Below are positions 34,695 to 42,853 of a DNA stretch of 51,004 nucleotides, piece after piece. How positions within the stretch are numbered: the stretch's first letter is position 1; each line of letters starts with the position of its first letter. This DNA comes from an uncultured bacterium (GTDB lineage Bacteria; Spirochaetota; UBA4802; UB4802). The translations under genes and the position numbers were made by a program. The notes beneath the pieces were generated by a model. That model was not told where the DNA came from and made no database searches. It saw nothing but the letters and a program-made list of their open reading frames with translations. The stretch covers positions 1-51,004 of the forward strand of contig CALEUQ010000045.1 of the NCBI GenBank assembly GCA_937920495.1, given 5' to 3'.

Positions 34695-35675
34695 ATGAAC
34701 GGTAATTTTTGTCGTTATTTTATAACTTCAATATTTTTTTTGCTAATAGCCTGTAAACCGCACCATACATCTATACCCGCTCATCTTATCTTTACGCAGG
34801 GTGATGTCACTATCATACGTGGTGATGTAAATATTCCTGTGGTGTTGGGAGCGGCAATACAGCCTGATGATATCATTGCAACAGGTACACAGTCAATTGC
34901 AGTAGTTCAAATTGCGGACAAAGCCATAGTTCATATAAACAGTGATAGCAAAGTTACAGTAACAAAGCTTATTTCCACGTCTACGGAATTCTATTTAGAC
35001 AAAGGTGAACTAATATCCAGGGTTGAGCGATTACAAAAGGAACATGGGTACGTAATAAAGACGCGTTCTGTAGTTGCAAGTGTGCGTGGTACACAGTTTA
35101 TGGTAAAAGCAGATGAAAAGATAGGCAAGGTAGCAGTGCATGATGGGAGTGTAAGTGTACAACCGGCAGTTGAAGTTGTAAGGGATATTGAGGTAAAAGA
35201 AATAATAGTGGAAAAAGGTAAGGAAGCGATAGTTACTGTTGAAGAGGGAAAGGCTGTAGCGGAACTTCCTATTGCCGTGCAGGAAATTTCTTTAAAAGAT
35301 ACAATGAAGATAGAAGCAGCTGCCAAGCTTGAATTGCTTCCAAATGATGTTGTTGCAAAACCTGAGGCACTTGAAAAGGTTCAGGAGACAATAAAACAGA
35401 ATATTGACAAAATTGGAACGATTGAGTCCTCAACTGAAGAACAATTGCGACAGCAGATAAAGAAAGAGCGAATAGAACACCTCATGCAGCAAAAAACACG
35501 AACATTGGAAGAAATAAAAGAAGTATGTGAACGCATAGATGTGGTACGCCTTTACTCAGGCAAAGAAATTAAGGGGGCAATTATAGAGAGAGGCGAAAAG
35601 TATAAGATACTGACAACCACGGGAGTAATAGAAGTTCTAAAGAAAGATGTAAGGTCAGTAAGTGTAATACGGTAG
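34695..35675 (+). CDS. FecR-domain lipoprotein
   Basis: A 326-residue protein. The signal peptide ends LLIACK (lipobox Cys16). Residues about 30-165 are a FecR domain: GDVTIIRGDVNIPVVLGAAI, then SIAVVQIADKAIVHINSDS, then TRSVVASVRGTQFMVKAD, the most typical FecR stretch. A Glu/Lys-rich helical region follows. The last 50 residues (VVRLYSGKEIKGAIIERG to KKDVRSVSV) resemble the N-terminal segment of the next gene product. With no sigma factor nearby it is probably structural rather than an anti-sigma regulator. Confidence 0.82.
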   Translation: MNGNFCRYFITSIFFLLIACKPHHTSIPAHLIFTQGDVTIIRGDVNIPVVLGAAIQPDDIIATGTQSIAVVQIADKAIVHINSDSKVTVTKLISTSTEFYLDKGELISRVERLQKEHGYVIKTRSVVASVRGTQFMVKADEKIGKVAVHDGSVSVQPAVEVVRDIEVKEIIVEKGKEAIVTVEEGKAVAELPIAVQEISLKDTMKIEAAAKLELLPNDVVAKPEALEKVQETIKQNIDKIGTIESSTEEQLRQQIKKERIEHLMQQKTRTLEEIKEVCERIDVVRLYSGKEIKGAIIERGEKYKILTTTGVIEVLKKDVRSVSVIR

Positions 35676-35730
35676 TACGATCCATAGAGTTTCATACTAA
35701 AGAGTAAACGTTTACTATGGGGGTAAGATA

Positions 35731-36834
35731 ATGGCACGTCATTTACAAAGGATGTTGGAGTGTTCATTGTGTAGTGTGGTAGTAGTATTTCTTATTATAT
35801 CTATTGCCCTTCCCATATATGCAGAATCTATATTTTTAAAGGATGGAAGTATTGTAGAAGGTGAGATAATAAAAGAGACTGACAAAGCAGTGGATGTAAA
35901 GCTGCAGGATGGCAAGAAGATGGTCATTGCACGTAAGGACATTTTGAGGACACTGGTGAGCGATAGCTATAAGACAAAGATGTATATTATGAAAGGTAAC
36001 AAGGATGTGGTACCGGTGTATGTGGTGGATGAGGATAATGAGAGTTATACGTGCAGGATAGATCTGGGATCAGCAGATGAATTCAGAATAAATAAGAAAG
36101 ATGTAATATTTATATCAAAAATACCGCCAAAGGATGTTATAGATGAACAGGTGCAGAAGATAGTTAGTGAATTAGCTATAAAGAAGCAGTACACAAGGGA
36201 ACAAAATTTAAAGTGGCGCGCACCGTTTTTGCGCTTTGGTTATTCAAATATAGGCACTTATATCGATTCTGATATACGTGATGTATATTCAGAAGGGCGT
36301 GAACTAAGTGTTTTTATCGATATATTCCCCTGGAGATTCAGAAATGAAAGTGGAAACGGGTTTGATGTAATGACAAGGATACGATCTGTAGCGAGTTATG
36401 ATGAAATTGAGCCAGTGGATAAAAGAACTCAATTATTGAGTAAACTTTACCAGGTATCAATTGCAGAACCATATAAAGCAGAATTAAGTATTGATCATAT
36501 CTGTGGTGGGCTTAAATATACATACAGTATGTTTTATGGTATTGTAATACAGCCGTATGTGTACGGATTATTGCAATTATATGCTTTTCACAATGTAATA
36601 GAAATAGAAACCCGTCATTCAGATCATTTTGATGAAAATATACCAGCCTCAAAGTTTGGATATCAAATTGGTGCAGGTATTGATTTTGGTTTAACATCAT
36701 ATTTTGGTGTTTTTGTTGAAGGTATGTATAGCTATATTGGTGCAAAGTTTAAAGATGGGAAAACACGTAATGTTGACGGCTATTATGTGTATTATGGGGT
36801 TACATGGCGTACATCGTATGGATTAATTGAATAG
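35731..36834 (+). CDS. Putative outer-membrane beta-barrel protein
   Basis: A 367-residue protein with a signal peptide ending near PIYAES. Residues 32-75 form a small beta module (FLKDGSIVEGEIIKETDKA to IARKDILRTL) similar to the C terminus of the preceding FecR protein. From about 155 onward, alternating amphipathic strands rich in Tyr and Gly (RFGYSNIGTYIDSDIRD; GLTSYFGVFVEGMYSYIG; YYVYYGVTWRTSYG) look like an OmpA/OmpW-size barrel. It is 55 bp after the FecR gene and likely works with it. Family not identified. Confidence 0.72.
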   Translation: MARHLQRMLECSLCSVVVVFLIISIALPIYAESIFLKDGSIVEGEIIKETDKAVDVKLQDGKKMVIARKDILRTLVSDSYKTKMYIMKGNKDVVPVYVVDEDNESYTCRIDLGSADEFRINKKDVIFISKIPPKDVIDEQVQKIVSELAIKKQYTREQNLKWRAPFLRFGYSNIGTYIDSDIRDVYSEGRELSVFIDIFPWRFRNESGNGFDVMTRIRSVASYDEIEPVDKRTQLLSKLYQVSIAEPYKAELSIDHICGGLKYTYSMFYGIVIQPYVYGLLQLYAFHNVIEIETRHSDHFDENIPASKFGYQIGAGIDFGLTSYFGVFVEGMYSYIGAKFKDGKTRNVDGYYVYYGVTWRTSYGLIE

Positions 36835-36896
36835 ATGGTAAATTTTCATCCTCAAAATACGGGAAGAGAGATAATAAAGTATTAACATAAAATATT

Positions 36897-36931
36897 GTAC
36901 ACCCACGCCGCCTTCGGCGGCGGGGCTGTAC
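36897..36931 (+). terminator. GC-rich hairpin after the barrel gene
   Basis: GTACA...TGTAC outer arms surround CGCCGCC-TTC-GGCGGCG; CCTTTTTATT follows, so it can act as a rho-independent terminator. The core is like that of the element at 15145-15191. Confidence 0.7.
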
Positions 36932-37072
36932 GCCTTTTTATTCACAAAATATTTTTAATGAATTATTAGGGTTTGGATACAAAAAAACTAAAAAGCATAA
37001 AAAACTGATTGCCAAATTGATTCCACTATGTAAGTCTAAACATACTTTCATTATTCTATACGCAGGTAAAGT

Positions 37073-37492
37073 ATGTCTACCGTTGAAATAAAAATTAAAG
37101 GATACCATCTTGATCTTTTTGGTAGGGTGAGCAATCAGCGCTTCCTGGATTTTTTGGAAGATGCACGCTGGAGTTATCTGGATACTATTGGCCTTAACTA
37201 TGATGAATTTGCAAAGCGTAATGTATTCCTTGCACTTGTTAATATTAATGTCAATTTTCGTGCACCTTCGTTTCTGGGTGATGTATTGGTCATTGAGACA
37301 GTGGTTGATAGAATTGGTAACCGCAGTATAACAGTAAAACAAAAGATGTTCAATAAAAAAACCGAACAAATAATAGTGGATGCTGAAGTGGTGTATGTCA
37401 TTGTGGACCTTGCAACAGGTAAATCCATACCAATAGATAATGAAATGCGGCAACTGTGGCTTGAGCTATCGAACAAAAAAAATACTCATTAA
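37073..37492 (+). CDS. Hot-dog-fold acyl-CoA thioesterase (YbgC/FadM-like)
   Basis: A 139-residue single hot-dog domain. The N-terminal YHLDLFGRVSNQRFLDFLEDAR corresponds to the YbgC/4HBT signature in which Asp is catalytic, followed by the long helix; VNINVNFRAPSFLGDVLVIET is the central strand pair. The usual GHVNN reads GRVSN here, so one His is Arg. It hydrolyses acyl-CoA or a related thioester, probably as a homotetramer. Substrate unknown. CAGG lies before the ATG. Confidence 0.82.
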   Translation: MSTVEIKIKGYHLDLFGRVSNQRFLDFLEDARWSYLDTIGLNYDEFAKRNVFLALVNINVNFRAPSFLGDVLVIETVVDRIGNRSITVKQKMFNKKTEQIIVDAEVVYVIVDLATGKSIPIDNEMRQLWLELSNKKNTH

Positions 37493-37568
37493 AAAAATTG
37501 GTTGCTATCAATATAACTATACTGTAGTATAATGCAAAGTCTTTTGATTCATTATGAACGAGGGCATA

Positions 37569-38117
37569 ATGAGAAAATATATCCGCTATGACAAGCTTTC
37601 CGCAGACATTAAAGATGCAATATATACGTATTGGGAACAATTAAAACAAAAACAACCCGATACCGCGTTAGATGATGCTATGGAGGATTGGTTTTTGCAT
37701 CAGTTTGATGCATTTATGATTGCAAAATACCATACTCGCGGCGATAACATGCGCAAGCATTTTCGCTTAGATGTTGAAATACCAATACGGGTGGTGGAGC
37801 TTTTAATTGAATCTTCAAAAGACGAACCCGAAGCGCTGGAGCTTATTGGCACAATTGTAAATATCAGTAAGGGAGGTCTTTATTTTATATCAGACATTCC
37901 TTTAGAGCTTTCTTCAATTATACGCGTGGTTATTGATTTCAGAGCGGTGGATAACGAGCTTACTGATATTGAAGCGCTGGCAATGGTGGTGCGCCAGGAT
38001 AGACGCGATGATGGCACCTACGGAATAGGAGTGATGTTTAGTAGCATTTATGATAACGGGAAGCGCAACCTCAACATATTTATCTTAAAAAATCTTTCAT
38101 ATTATCTTTATTCCTGA
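37569..38117 (+). CDS. PilZ-domain protein
   Basis: About 182 residues, started at ATG 37569 after GAGGG. Residues 1-60 are a helical N-terminal part with a WEQLKQKQPDTALDDAMEDW segment. The PilZ domain begins MRKHFRLDVEIPIRV, giving the Arg-rich c-di-GMP-binding start (here RKHFR), and VNISKGGLYFIS is the D/N-x-S-x-G-G motif. It therefore likely binds cyclic di-GMP, which the GGDEF enzyme at 17088-18020 could supply. Output partner is unknown. Confidence 0.85.
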   Translation: MRKYIRYDKLSADIKDAIYTYWEQLKQKQPDTALDDAMEDWFLHQFDAFMIAKYHTRGDNMRKHFRLDVEIPIRVVELLIESSKDEPEALELIGTIVNISKGGLYFISDIPLELSSIIRVVIDFRAVDNELTDIEALAMVVRQDRRDDGTYGIGVMFSSIYDNGKRNLNIFILKNLSYYLYS

Positions 38118-38558
38118 TTATTGCCCCAGGGTGTTGATCTCAGCTTTCAACCCGCTTTTGGTAATATCAAAGTAATAGCAATACCGTGTTGTACATGTTG
38201 AATCTCTTTTTTTTAATGTGCCATATGTGGAGATAGTTGTCATAATGTAATTATGCATCTTTGAATCAAAAGATTTATTACGAGAAATGATATAATTTTT
38301 TAACAACACAAACGCACGTTCCTGGCCCTTTTGCTGTACCGATAGCTCATCATATTGTTCTCCGGCAGGGATTATTACTATAACTCTGAATGTGTTGTTG
38401 TCAATAAACCCTTCTTTATCAAACTCAAAAAGGAGTGGATTTTCTTCTTTAGGTAAAATATCCTTAGCTGATTGTTTTGATGCACATGAAGATATGCAAC
38501 ATACCAAAGGTAAATATAAAAGTAGAACACAACACATCAATCGTAAATAAAAATTCAT
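38118..38558 (-). CDS. Small lipoprotein A
   Basis: A 146-residue protein with a signal peptide and lipobox ending at ISSC (about Cys26). The mature part has EGFIDNNTFRVIVIIP, a helical stretch with QQKGQERAFVLLKNYI, and a YYFDITKSGLKAEI strand. It resembles the neighbour at 38577-39071 in layout and in the (E/Q)GFxxNN motif after the lipid anchor, so the two may be old duplicates. It lies 18 bp after that gene. Function unknown. Confidence 0.7.
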   Translation of the reverse strand: MNFYLRLMCCVLLLYLPLVCCISSCASKQSAKDILPKEENPLLFEFDKEGFIDNNTFRVIVIIPAGEQYDELSVQQKGQERAFVLLKNYIISRNKSFDSKMHNYIMTTISTYGTLKKRDSTCTTRYCYYFDITKSGLKAEINTLGQ

Positions 38559-38576
38559 AATTACCCCGGAGAGCTT

Positions 38577-39071
38577 TTATTGTTTGCAACGCAATGTTGC
38601 AAGTTTTTGTTTGAGCTCGCTTTCATATATTCGCACCACGGCAGTTTGGCTGAAATCTTCATTAAAGTAAGTAACAACTATAACCTTTTTATCAACGTAT
38701 GGCTTAAGCTGCTTAAGCAGGCATTGTCGCAAAAGGCTGTTGGTAATGACTGTCCCCTGTAATTGTTCTATTGTATTAATAAGGCTGTCATAACAACGCT
38801 TTTCAAGTGATTGCATTAGATTGATATGTGCACTTTCTCTGTTTGCAACCAGTCCTTCAATACCATGATCAGGTTGAGCAGTAATTATACACTGGTAACA
38901 GTTGTTGCTTAAGAAACCCTGTGTGTTGATATCGTTGCTCAATGATTTGATGTATGCGTCATCGTGTATACATGATTCTAAAAAGAACAGACCAAAGCAT
39001 AAAGTAAAGATGGTAGCAGCTTTAGGAATATTTACATGAAGTGGTATATTGAAAAACATGCATTCACGCAT
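38577..39071 (-). CDS. Small lipoprotein B
   Basis: A 164-residue protein (start could be ATG 39059). The signal sequence ends FFLESC, a plausible lipobox. The mature region contains QGFLSNNCYQCIITAQ, a helix with NLMQSLEKRCYDSLINTI, and VIVVTYFNEDFSQTAVVRIY. The order of strands and helix parallels lipoprotein A next door. It is co-oriented with the TPR genes but separated from them by about 100 bp. Not recognised. Confidence 0.68.
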   Translation of the reverse strand: MRECMFFNIPLHVNIPKAATIFTLCFGLFFLESCIHDDAYIKSLSNDINTQGFLSNNCYQCIITAQPDHGIEGLVANRESAHINLMQSLEKRCYDSLINTIEQLQGTVITNSLLRQCLLKQLKPYVDKKVIVVTYFNEDFSQTAVVRIYESELKQKLATLRCKQ

Positions 39072-39174
39072 AGATTACCATACTGTATTCATCAATTAAT
39101 GTTCAAGAGTAAATAGTGAATTTAATATACAAAAATCTAACAAATCGTTATATGTCAAATAAAAAATGTTATAT

Positions 39175-41553
39175 TTACTGTTTCTTCAGCATATTTATAA
39201 TATCCCGGATCTGATCAGCTTTTGGATGATTTGGCTTCATCGATAAAAGCTTTTCAAAATGATAAATGGCCTTTTCATTGTTTTTAAGCTTGCGGTAATA
39301 GATCATTCCCAGCTCTTCGTGCGCATCAGCAAGTGAAGCATTTATCTGCAGTGAACGTTCAAATTCTTTTACAGCCTGATCAAACACACCCTTTTCTTTA
39401 TAGGCTACACCCAGGAAAAAATGTGCCTGGTCATTCATTGGTGAAAGGTCTATTGCTGTTTTATATTCTTCAATTGCTTCATCATTTAGATTAGCTGCCA
39501 GATATGCATTTGCCAGGTTATAGTGCGCTTCAAAGGATTTTGGGTCATTAATGGTGGCCTGTTTAAATTGTTCTATAGCCCTGCCATGCAATTTATTCTT
39601 TTTATACAGGTTGCCTAAATTAATATATGCTTTTGTATAGTTTGGGTTTTTGGTGATAGCAAGCGAGTAATACTCTATTGCTTTATTATCATCGCCAAGC
39701 CCTTCGTATGCCTTGCCCAGTTCATACAGTGTTGGCGGATCATCGTTTTTAATAGATAATGCTTTTGTATACACAGAGATAGCCTGCGTGTAATTCTGTT
39801 TTGTGGCCGCAATAAGCCCTAAATTAAATAAAGCCTGAAAGTATTCGGGGTCAGCTTCAAGTGTTTTATTATAAAATGTTTCAGCATTTGAGTACGATTT
39901 CATTTCATGATAGGTTTCAGCAATTTTAAAAAGTGTATCCGGATTATTGGGCCTGAGTTCCCTGTCTTTGGTAAAGTAATCAAGTGCCACCTTATAATTC
40001 TTCTGTTTAAGGTAAATGTCACCTAAATTAAAGTATGCTCTGTCTAAATTGGGATCCTGCTCAATGGATTGTTTTAAATCTTTGATGGCTGCCTGCAGGT
40101 TATTCATTTTATAGTGTGCCAGACCACGTGCATAGTATGCCTTTGGAAATACAGGTTTTTCTTCAATGGCTTTGGTAAACTCATTTACCGCGGGGTTGTA
40201 TTTCCCTTCAGAATAGTAAATCAAACCTAAATGATAGTGGGAATCAGCATTTTTGGGATTTGCAATAATTGCATTCTGGAATGACTTTTTTGCTTCGTCA
40301 TCCATCTGGTTGTGATAATAGATGCGCCCCATCCAGTAATGTGAGTGATCATCGGTTTTATCAATCTGGGTTGCTTTAGCATAGGCTTTGAGTGCCTCAT
40401 CATATTTTTTTTCTGCACGGTATTTATCGCCAAGCTCACGCCATTTAAGTGCCGATTCATTCACTGTGTTTGTCGGAGTTGTTTGAGTGGTTTGGGATAA
40501 ATCTTTTGATTCTTTATCACGGCCAATTGCTTGCGGAGTAACAGGTTCAGTTTTATCTTTTGTTCCCACGGAAATCTGGGTATCGGGTTGACTTTCAACA
40601 GAGGGTTTTTGTAAGTGTGCAAGAGCATTGGCATATTTATTTTTTAAATTTTCATCATTGCTGTTATAACTTAACGCCTGCTTATAGTAATCAGTAGCTT
40701 TGCTGTAGTTTCCCTGACTGGCATAGATATCACCCAGCTTTTCTGCAGAAAGCGCATCGCCGGGATCTTTTGATAGTGCAGTGGAATACGCACCTACAGC
40801 TTCGGGTATTTTGTTTTGGGCAAGGTATGCATCGCCCAATGCACGGTAATATTTACTGGTTCCCGGTGATAGTGTAATTGCCTTCTGATACTGTGGTATA
40901 GCTTTTGCATATTGCTTTTTATGCGTATACAGATTGCCAAGGTTATAGTACCCTTCAGGGTCGCCAGTGTTGGCTTTTATACCTTTTTTCAGGATTTCTT
41001 CAGCGCCTTTATAGTTGCCTTTTTTCATGTGTTGTTGTGCTATATTCCAGTAGCTTTCCTGGTACTGCGGTGCAACGGCAATAGCGCTTTTATATTCTTT
41101 AAGGGCTTTGTCTAATTTTTCCTGTGTGTCATACACATTGCCCAGTTTGTTATAGGCCTGTGGATATTTAGGGAAGTACCTTTTAGCCAGTTCCAGTGTT
41201 TTTATGGCGTTCTCATAATCGCCTTTGAGAGCATACGCATGCCCCAATTCGTTCAATGCATTATAGTTATCAGGTTGCAGTGATAGCGCTTTTTTATAAT
41301 AATCAATTGCTTTATCTACATTCCCTGTTTCTTTATACAGATTTCCTAATTTTATGAGTGTATCCACATCGTTGGGGTTTGTTTCTAAAATCTTTTCATA
41401 AAGCTCAATCTGTTTGTGGCGAATATCAACGATATCTTTCAGTGCATCACGCGAACGGGAAAGAAAATGATAGCCGCCAAAAAGTAGTAAAAGTATCAGC
41501 GCAACAACACCTGCAATTTTCAGGTTACGGTAACGGTCATAATAGTATGCCAT
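39175..41553 (-). CDS. Large membrane-anchored TPR protein
   Basis: A 792-residue protein. One transmembrane helix near the N terminus (IAGVVALILLLLFGGYHF) is followed by about 19-20 tetratricopeptide repeats in two blocks (about 45-310 and 370-790), split by a Gln/Thr/Lys linker (about 315-365). Repeats match the TPR consensus well, for example AIDYYKKALSLQPDNYNALNE and AIKDLKQSIEQDPNLDRAYF. It should act as a scaffold on the outer face of the inner membrane. It begins 28 bp after the smaller TPR gene. Confidence 0.9.
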   Translation of the reverse strand: MAYYYDRYRNLKIAGVVALILLLLFGGYHFLSRSRDALKDIVDIRHKQIELYEKILETNPNDVDTLIKLGNLYKETGNVDKAIDYYKKALSLQPDNYNALNELGHAYALKGDYENAIKTLELAKRYFPKYPQAYNKLGNVYDTQEKLDKALKEYKSAIAVAPQYQESYWNIAQQHMKKGNYKGAEEILKKGIKANTGDPEGYYNLGNLYTHKKQYAKAIPQYQKAITLSPGTSKYYRALGDAYLAQNKIPEAVGAYSTALSKDPGDALSAEKLGDIYASQGNYSKATDYYKQALSYNSNDENLKNKYANALAHLQKPSVESQPDTQISVGTKDKTEPVTPQAIGRDKESKDLSQTTQTTPTNTVNESALKWRELGDKYRAEKKYDEALKAYAKATQIDKTDDHSHYWMGRIYYHNQMDDEAKKSFQNAIIANPKNADSHYHLGLIYYSEGKYNPAVNEFTKAIEEKPVFPKAYYARGLAHYKMNNLQAAIKDLKQSIEQDPNLDRAYFNLGDIYLKQKNYKVALDYFTKDRELRPNNPDTLFKIAETYHEMKSYSNAETFYNKTLEADPEYFQALFNLGLIAATKQNYTQAISVYTKALSIKNDDPPTLYELGKAYEGLGDDNKAIEYYSLAITKNPNYTKAYINLGNLYKKNKLHGRAIEQFKQATINDPKSFEAHYNLANAYLAANLNDEAIEEYKTAIDLSPMNDQAHFFLGVAYKEKGVFDQAVKEFERSLQINASLADAHEELGMIYYRKLKNNEKAIYHFEKLLSMKPNHPKADQIRDIINMLKKQ

Positions 41554-41581
41554 ATATACCCTCTACTGTATTTAAAATGAA

Positions 41582-42295
41582 TTATAATTCATCGTCACGA
41601 TAAATTTCTTCAAGCTTGTTCTTTGTCTTCTTTGTTTCGTGGCCTGCCTTTTTATCCTGTGCTTCACGCTGCACTTCGTCAAGTAGTATCCCTCCTAAAT
41701 GCAGTGCTTCTTCAATTGACACATCGCTACCCGCAGGTGGCAGCACAAATTTGGGATCTTTTAATAATTCTATGACTCTTTTTATTTTTTCATATTGTGG
41801 ATCTTCAGGAGCTATCGCCAAAAATTTTTCCCATGACTCTATTGTTTTTTCTTTATCCCTGAGCAGCATTAAATAAGTAAGACCAATGTGATAGTATGCA
41901 AATTTAAGCTGTGGATTCAGGCTGAATGCTTTTTTAAAATATGTAAGTGCTTCTTCCGGCTGTTTTTTGTAATAGTATACCTGACCAATTCTGAATGCAT
42001 CTTCAGCACTCTTTGGGTTTAATTCCATTGCTTTTATATACAACTGCAATGCTCCATCATAGCGTTTTTTATATAAAAAAATATCACCAAGGTACGAATA
42101 CGCCAGCGCATTTTCAGGATTTGCTTTTAACTCCTCCTGAAACAAAAGTTCAGCTATCTCAAATTTTTGCTGATAAAAATATTTTACGCCCTTTTTAAAA
42201 GGGGTATCATCATCCTTTTTTACAGCAAAGGAATACGTATGGGCGATAGTAACCGTTAAAAGGGCTATCAGGCAATACAATAATACTTTTTTCAT
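41582..42295 (-). CDS. Exported TPR protein
   Basis: A 237-residue protein with a signal peptide (LLYCLIALLTVTIAHTYSFA). It has about four TPRs, for example AYSYLGDIFLYKKRYDGALQ and AFRIGQVYYYKKQPEEALTY, and a charged C-terminal tail. It precedes the large TPR gene in the same operon and follows a 26-residue membrane-peptide ORF. The GGCGATAGT motif at 42242-42250 lies in the signal-peptide region. Confidence 0.85.
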   Translation of the reverse strand: MKKVLLYCLIALLTVTIAHTYSFAVKKDDDTPFKKGVKYFYQQKFEIAELLFQEELKANPENALAYSYLGDIFLYKKRYDGALQLYIKAMELNPKSAEDAFRIGQVYYYKKQPEEALTYFKKAFSLNPQLKFAYYHIGLTYLMLLRDKEKTIESWEKFLAIAPEDPQYEKIKRVIELLKDPKFVLPPAGSDVSIEEALHLGGILLDEVQREAQDKKAGHETKKTKNKLEEIYRDDEL

Positions 42296-42350
42296 AATTT
42301 TACATTATTATCGGCAATATACAAATCAAAGGTATACGAAAAAAGTAAGC

Positions 42351-42431
42351 TCAACAAATAAATACTGTTGTAAAGAAAAATGCCATCATGACAAGAAATG
42401 CAACAATAAACCTTTTCCACTCAAAATTCAT
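42351..42431 (-). CDS. Putative 26-residue membrane peptide
   Basis: The ATG is preceded by GGAGGTGTTC, an excellent ribosome-binding site. The product is MNFEWKRFIV followed by a hydrophobic helix AFLVMMAFFFTTVFIC. It reads into the TPR operon 56 bp away. Size and topology fit a genuine small single-pass protein. Confidence 0.5.
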   Translation of the reverse strand: MNFEWKRFIVAFLVMMAFFFTTVFIC

Positions 42432-42501
42432 GAACACCTCCATTGAAAATGAGATCTTCCCGGTGTCATTAAGGGCTTGACCCGTAATCTACTCCCCATA
42501 G

Positions 42502-42573
42502 TCATTCCGAATTTGATTCGGAATCTTTAGATCCCGGGTCGAGCCCAGGATCACGCAATGTGGTTAACATCCT
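42502..42573 (-). repeat. 72-bp dispersed repeat, copy 2
   Basis: Inverted relative to 251-322 and aligned over all 72 bp. It contains the palindromes ATTCCGAATTTGATTCGGAAT and GATCCCGGGTCGAGCCCAGGATC in part. A partial third copy of one end is at 42676-42694. Confidence 0.75.
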
Positions 42574-42581
42574 GAATCAAG

Positions 42582-42673
42582 CCTGTCCCGACGCAAGTCG
42601 GGAACCTGTCCCGACCCAAGTCGGGAACCTGTCCCGACCCAAGTCGGGAACCTGTCCCGACCCAAGTCGGGAA
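42582..42673. repeat. Four tandem 23-bp repeats, each a small hairpin
   Basis: Copies begin at 42582, 42605, 42628 and 42651. The unit is CCTGTCCCGAC, CCAA, GTCGGGAA; CCCGAC and GTCGGG form a 6-bp stem. Copies 2-4 are identical and copy 1 differs by one base. It lies directly next to the 72-bp repeat. Confidence 0.9.
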
Positions 42674-42798
42674 CCAGGATGACACATTGTTGACTATAAC
42701 CTGTCACGACAAAATTGTTATTATCCAACTCTAACTCTATTAAAATACGTAATAAAATACAGGCAGTCAAGCCTTATAAAAAATAAAAAAATATACTG

Positions 42799-42827
42799 TT
42801 GACATTTTAAAGATAATGTTCTATATT
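42799..42827 (+). promoter_or_regulatory. Promoter match for the DHH gene
   Basis: TTGACA at 42799-42804, 17-bp spacer, TATATT at 42822-42827; the ATG at 42854 is 27 bp beyond. Confidence 0.6.
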
Positions 42828-42853
42828 TACTGCCAATATTACAGGAAATTCCC

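Noticed and set aside
42582-42673. CRISPR array
   Set aside because: The 23-bp units are directly adjacent with no spacers, and no cas gene is in the window.
42564-42770. 68-residue minus-strand ORF with repeated residues
   Set aside because: It is only the 23-bp tandem repeat read in one frame; the apparent peptide repeat follows from the DNA repeat and there is no ribosome-binding site.
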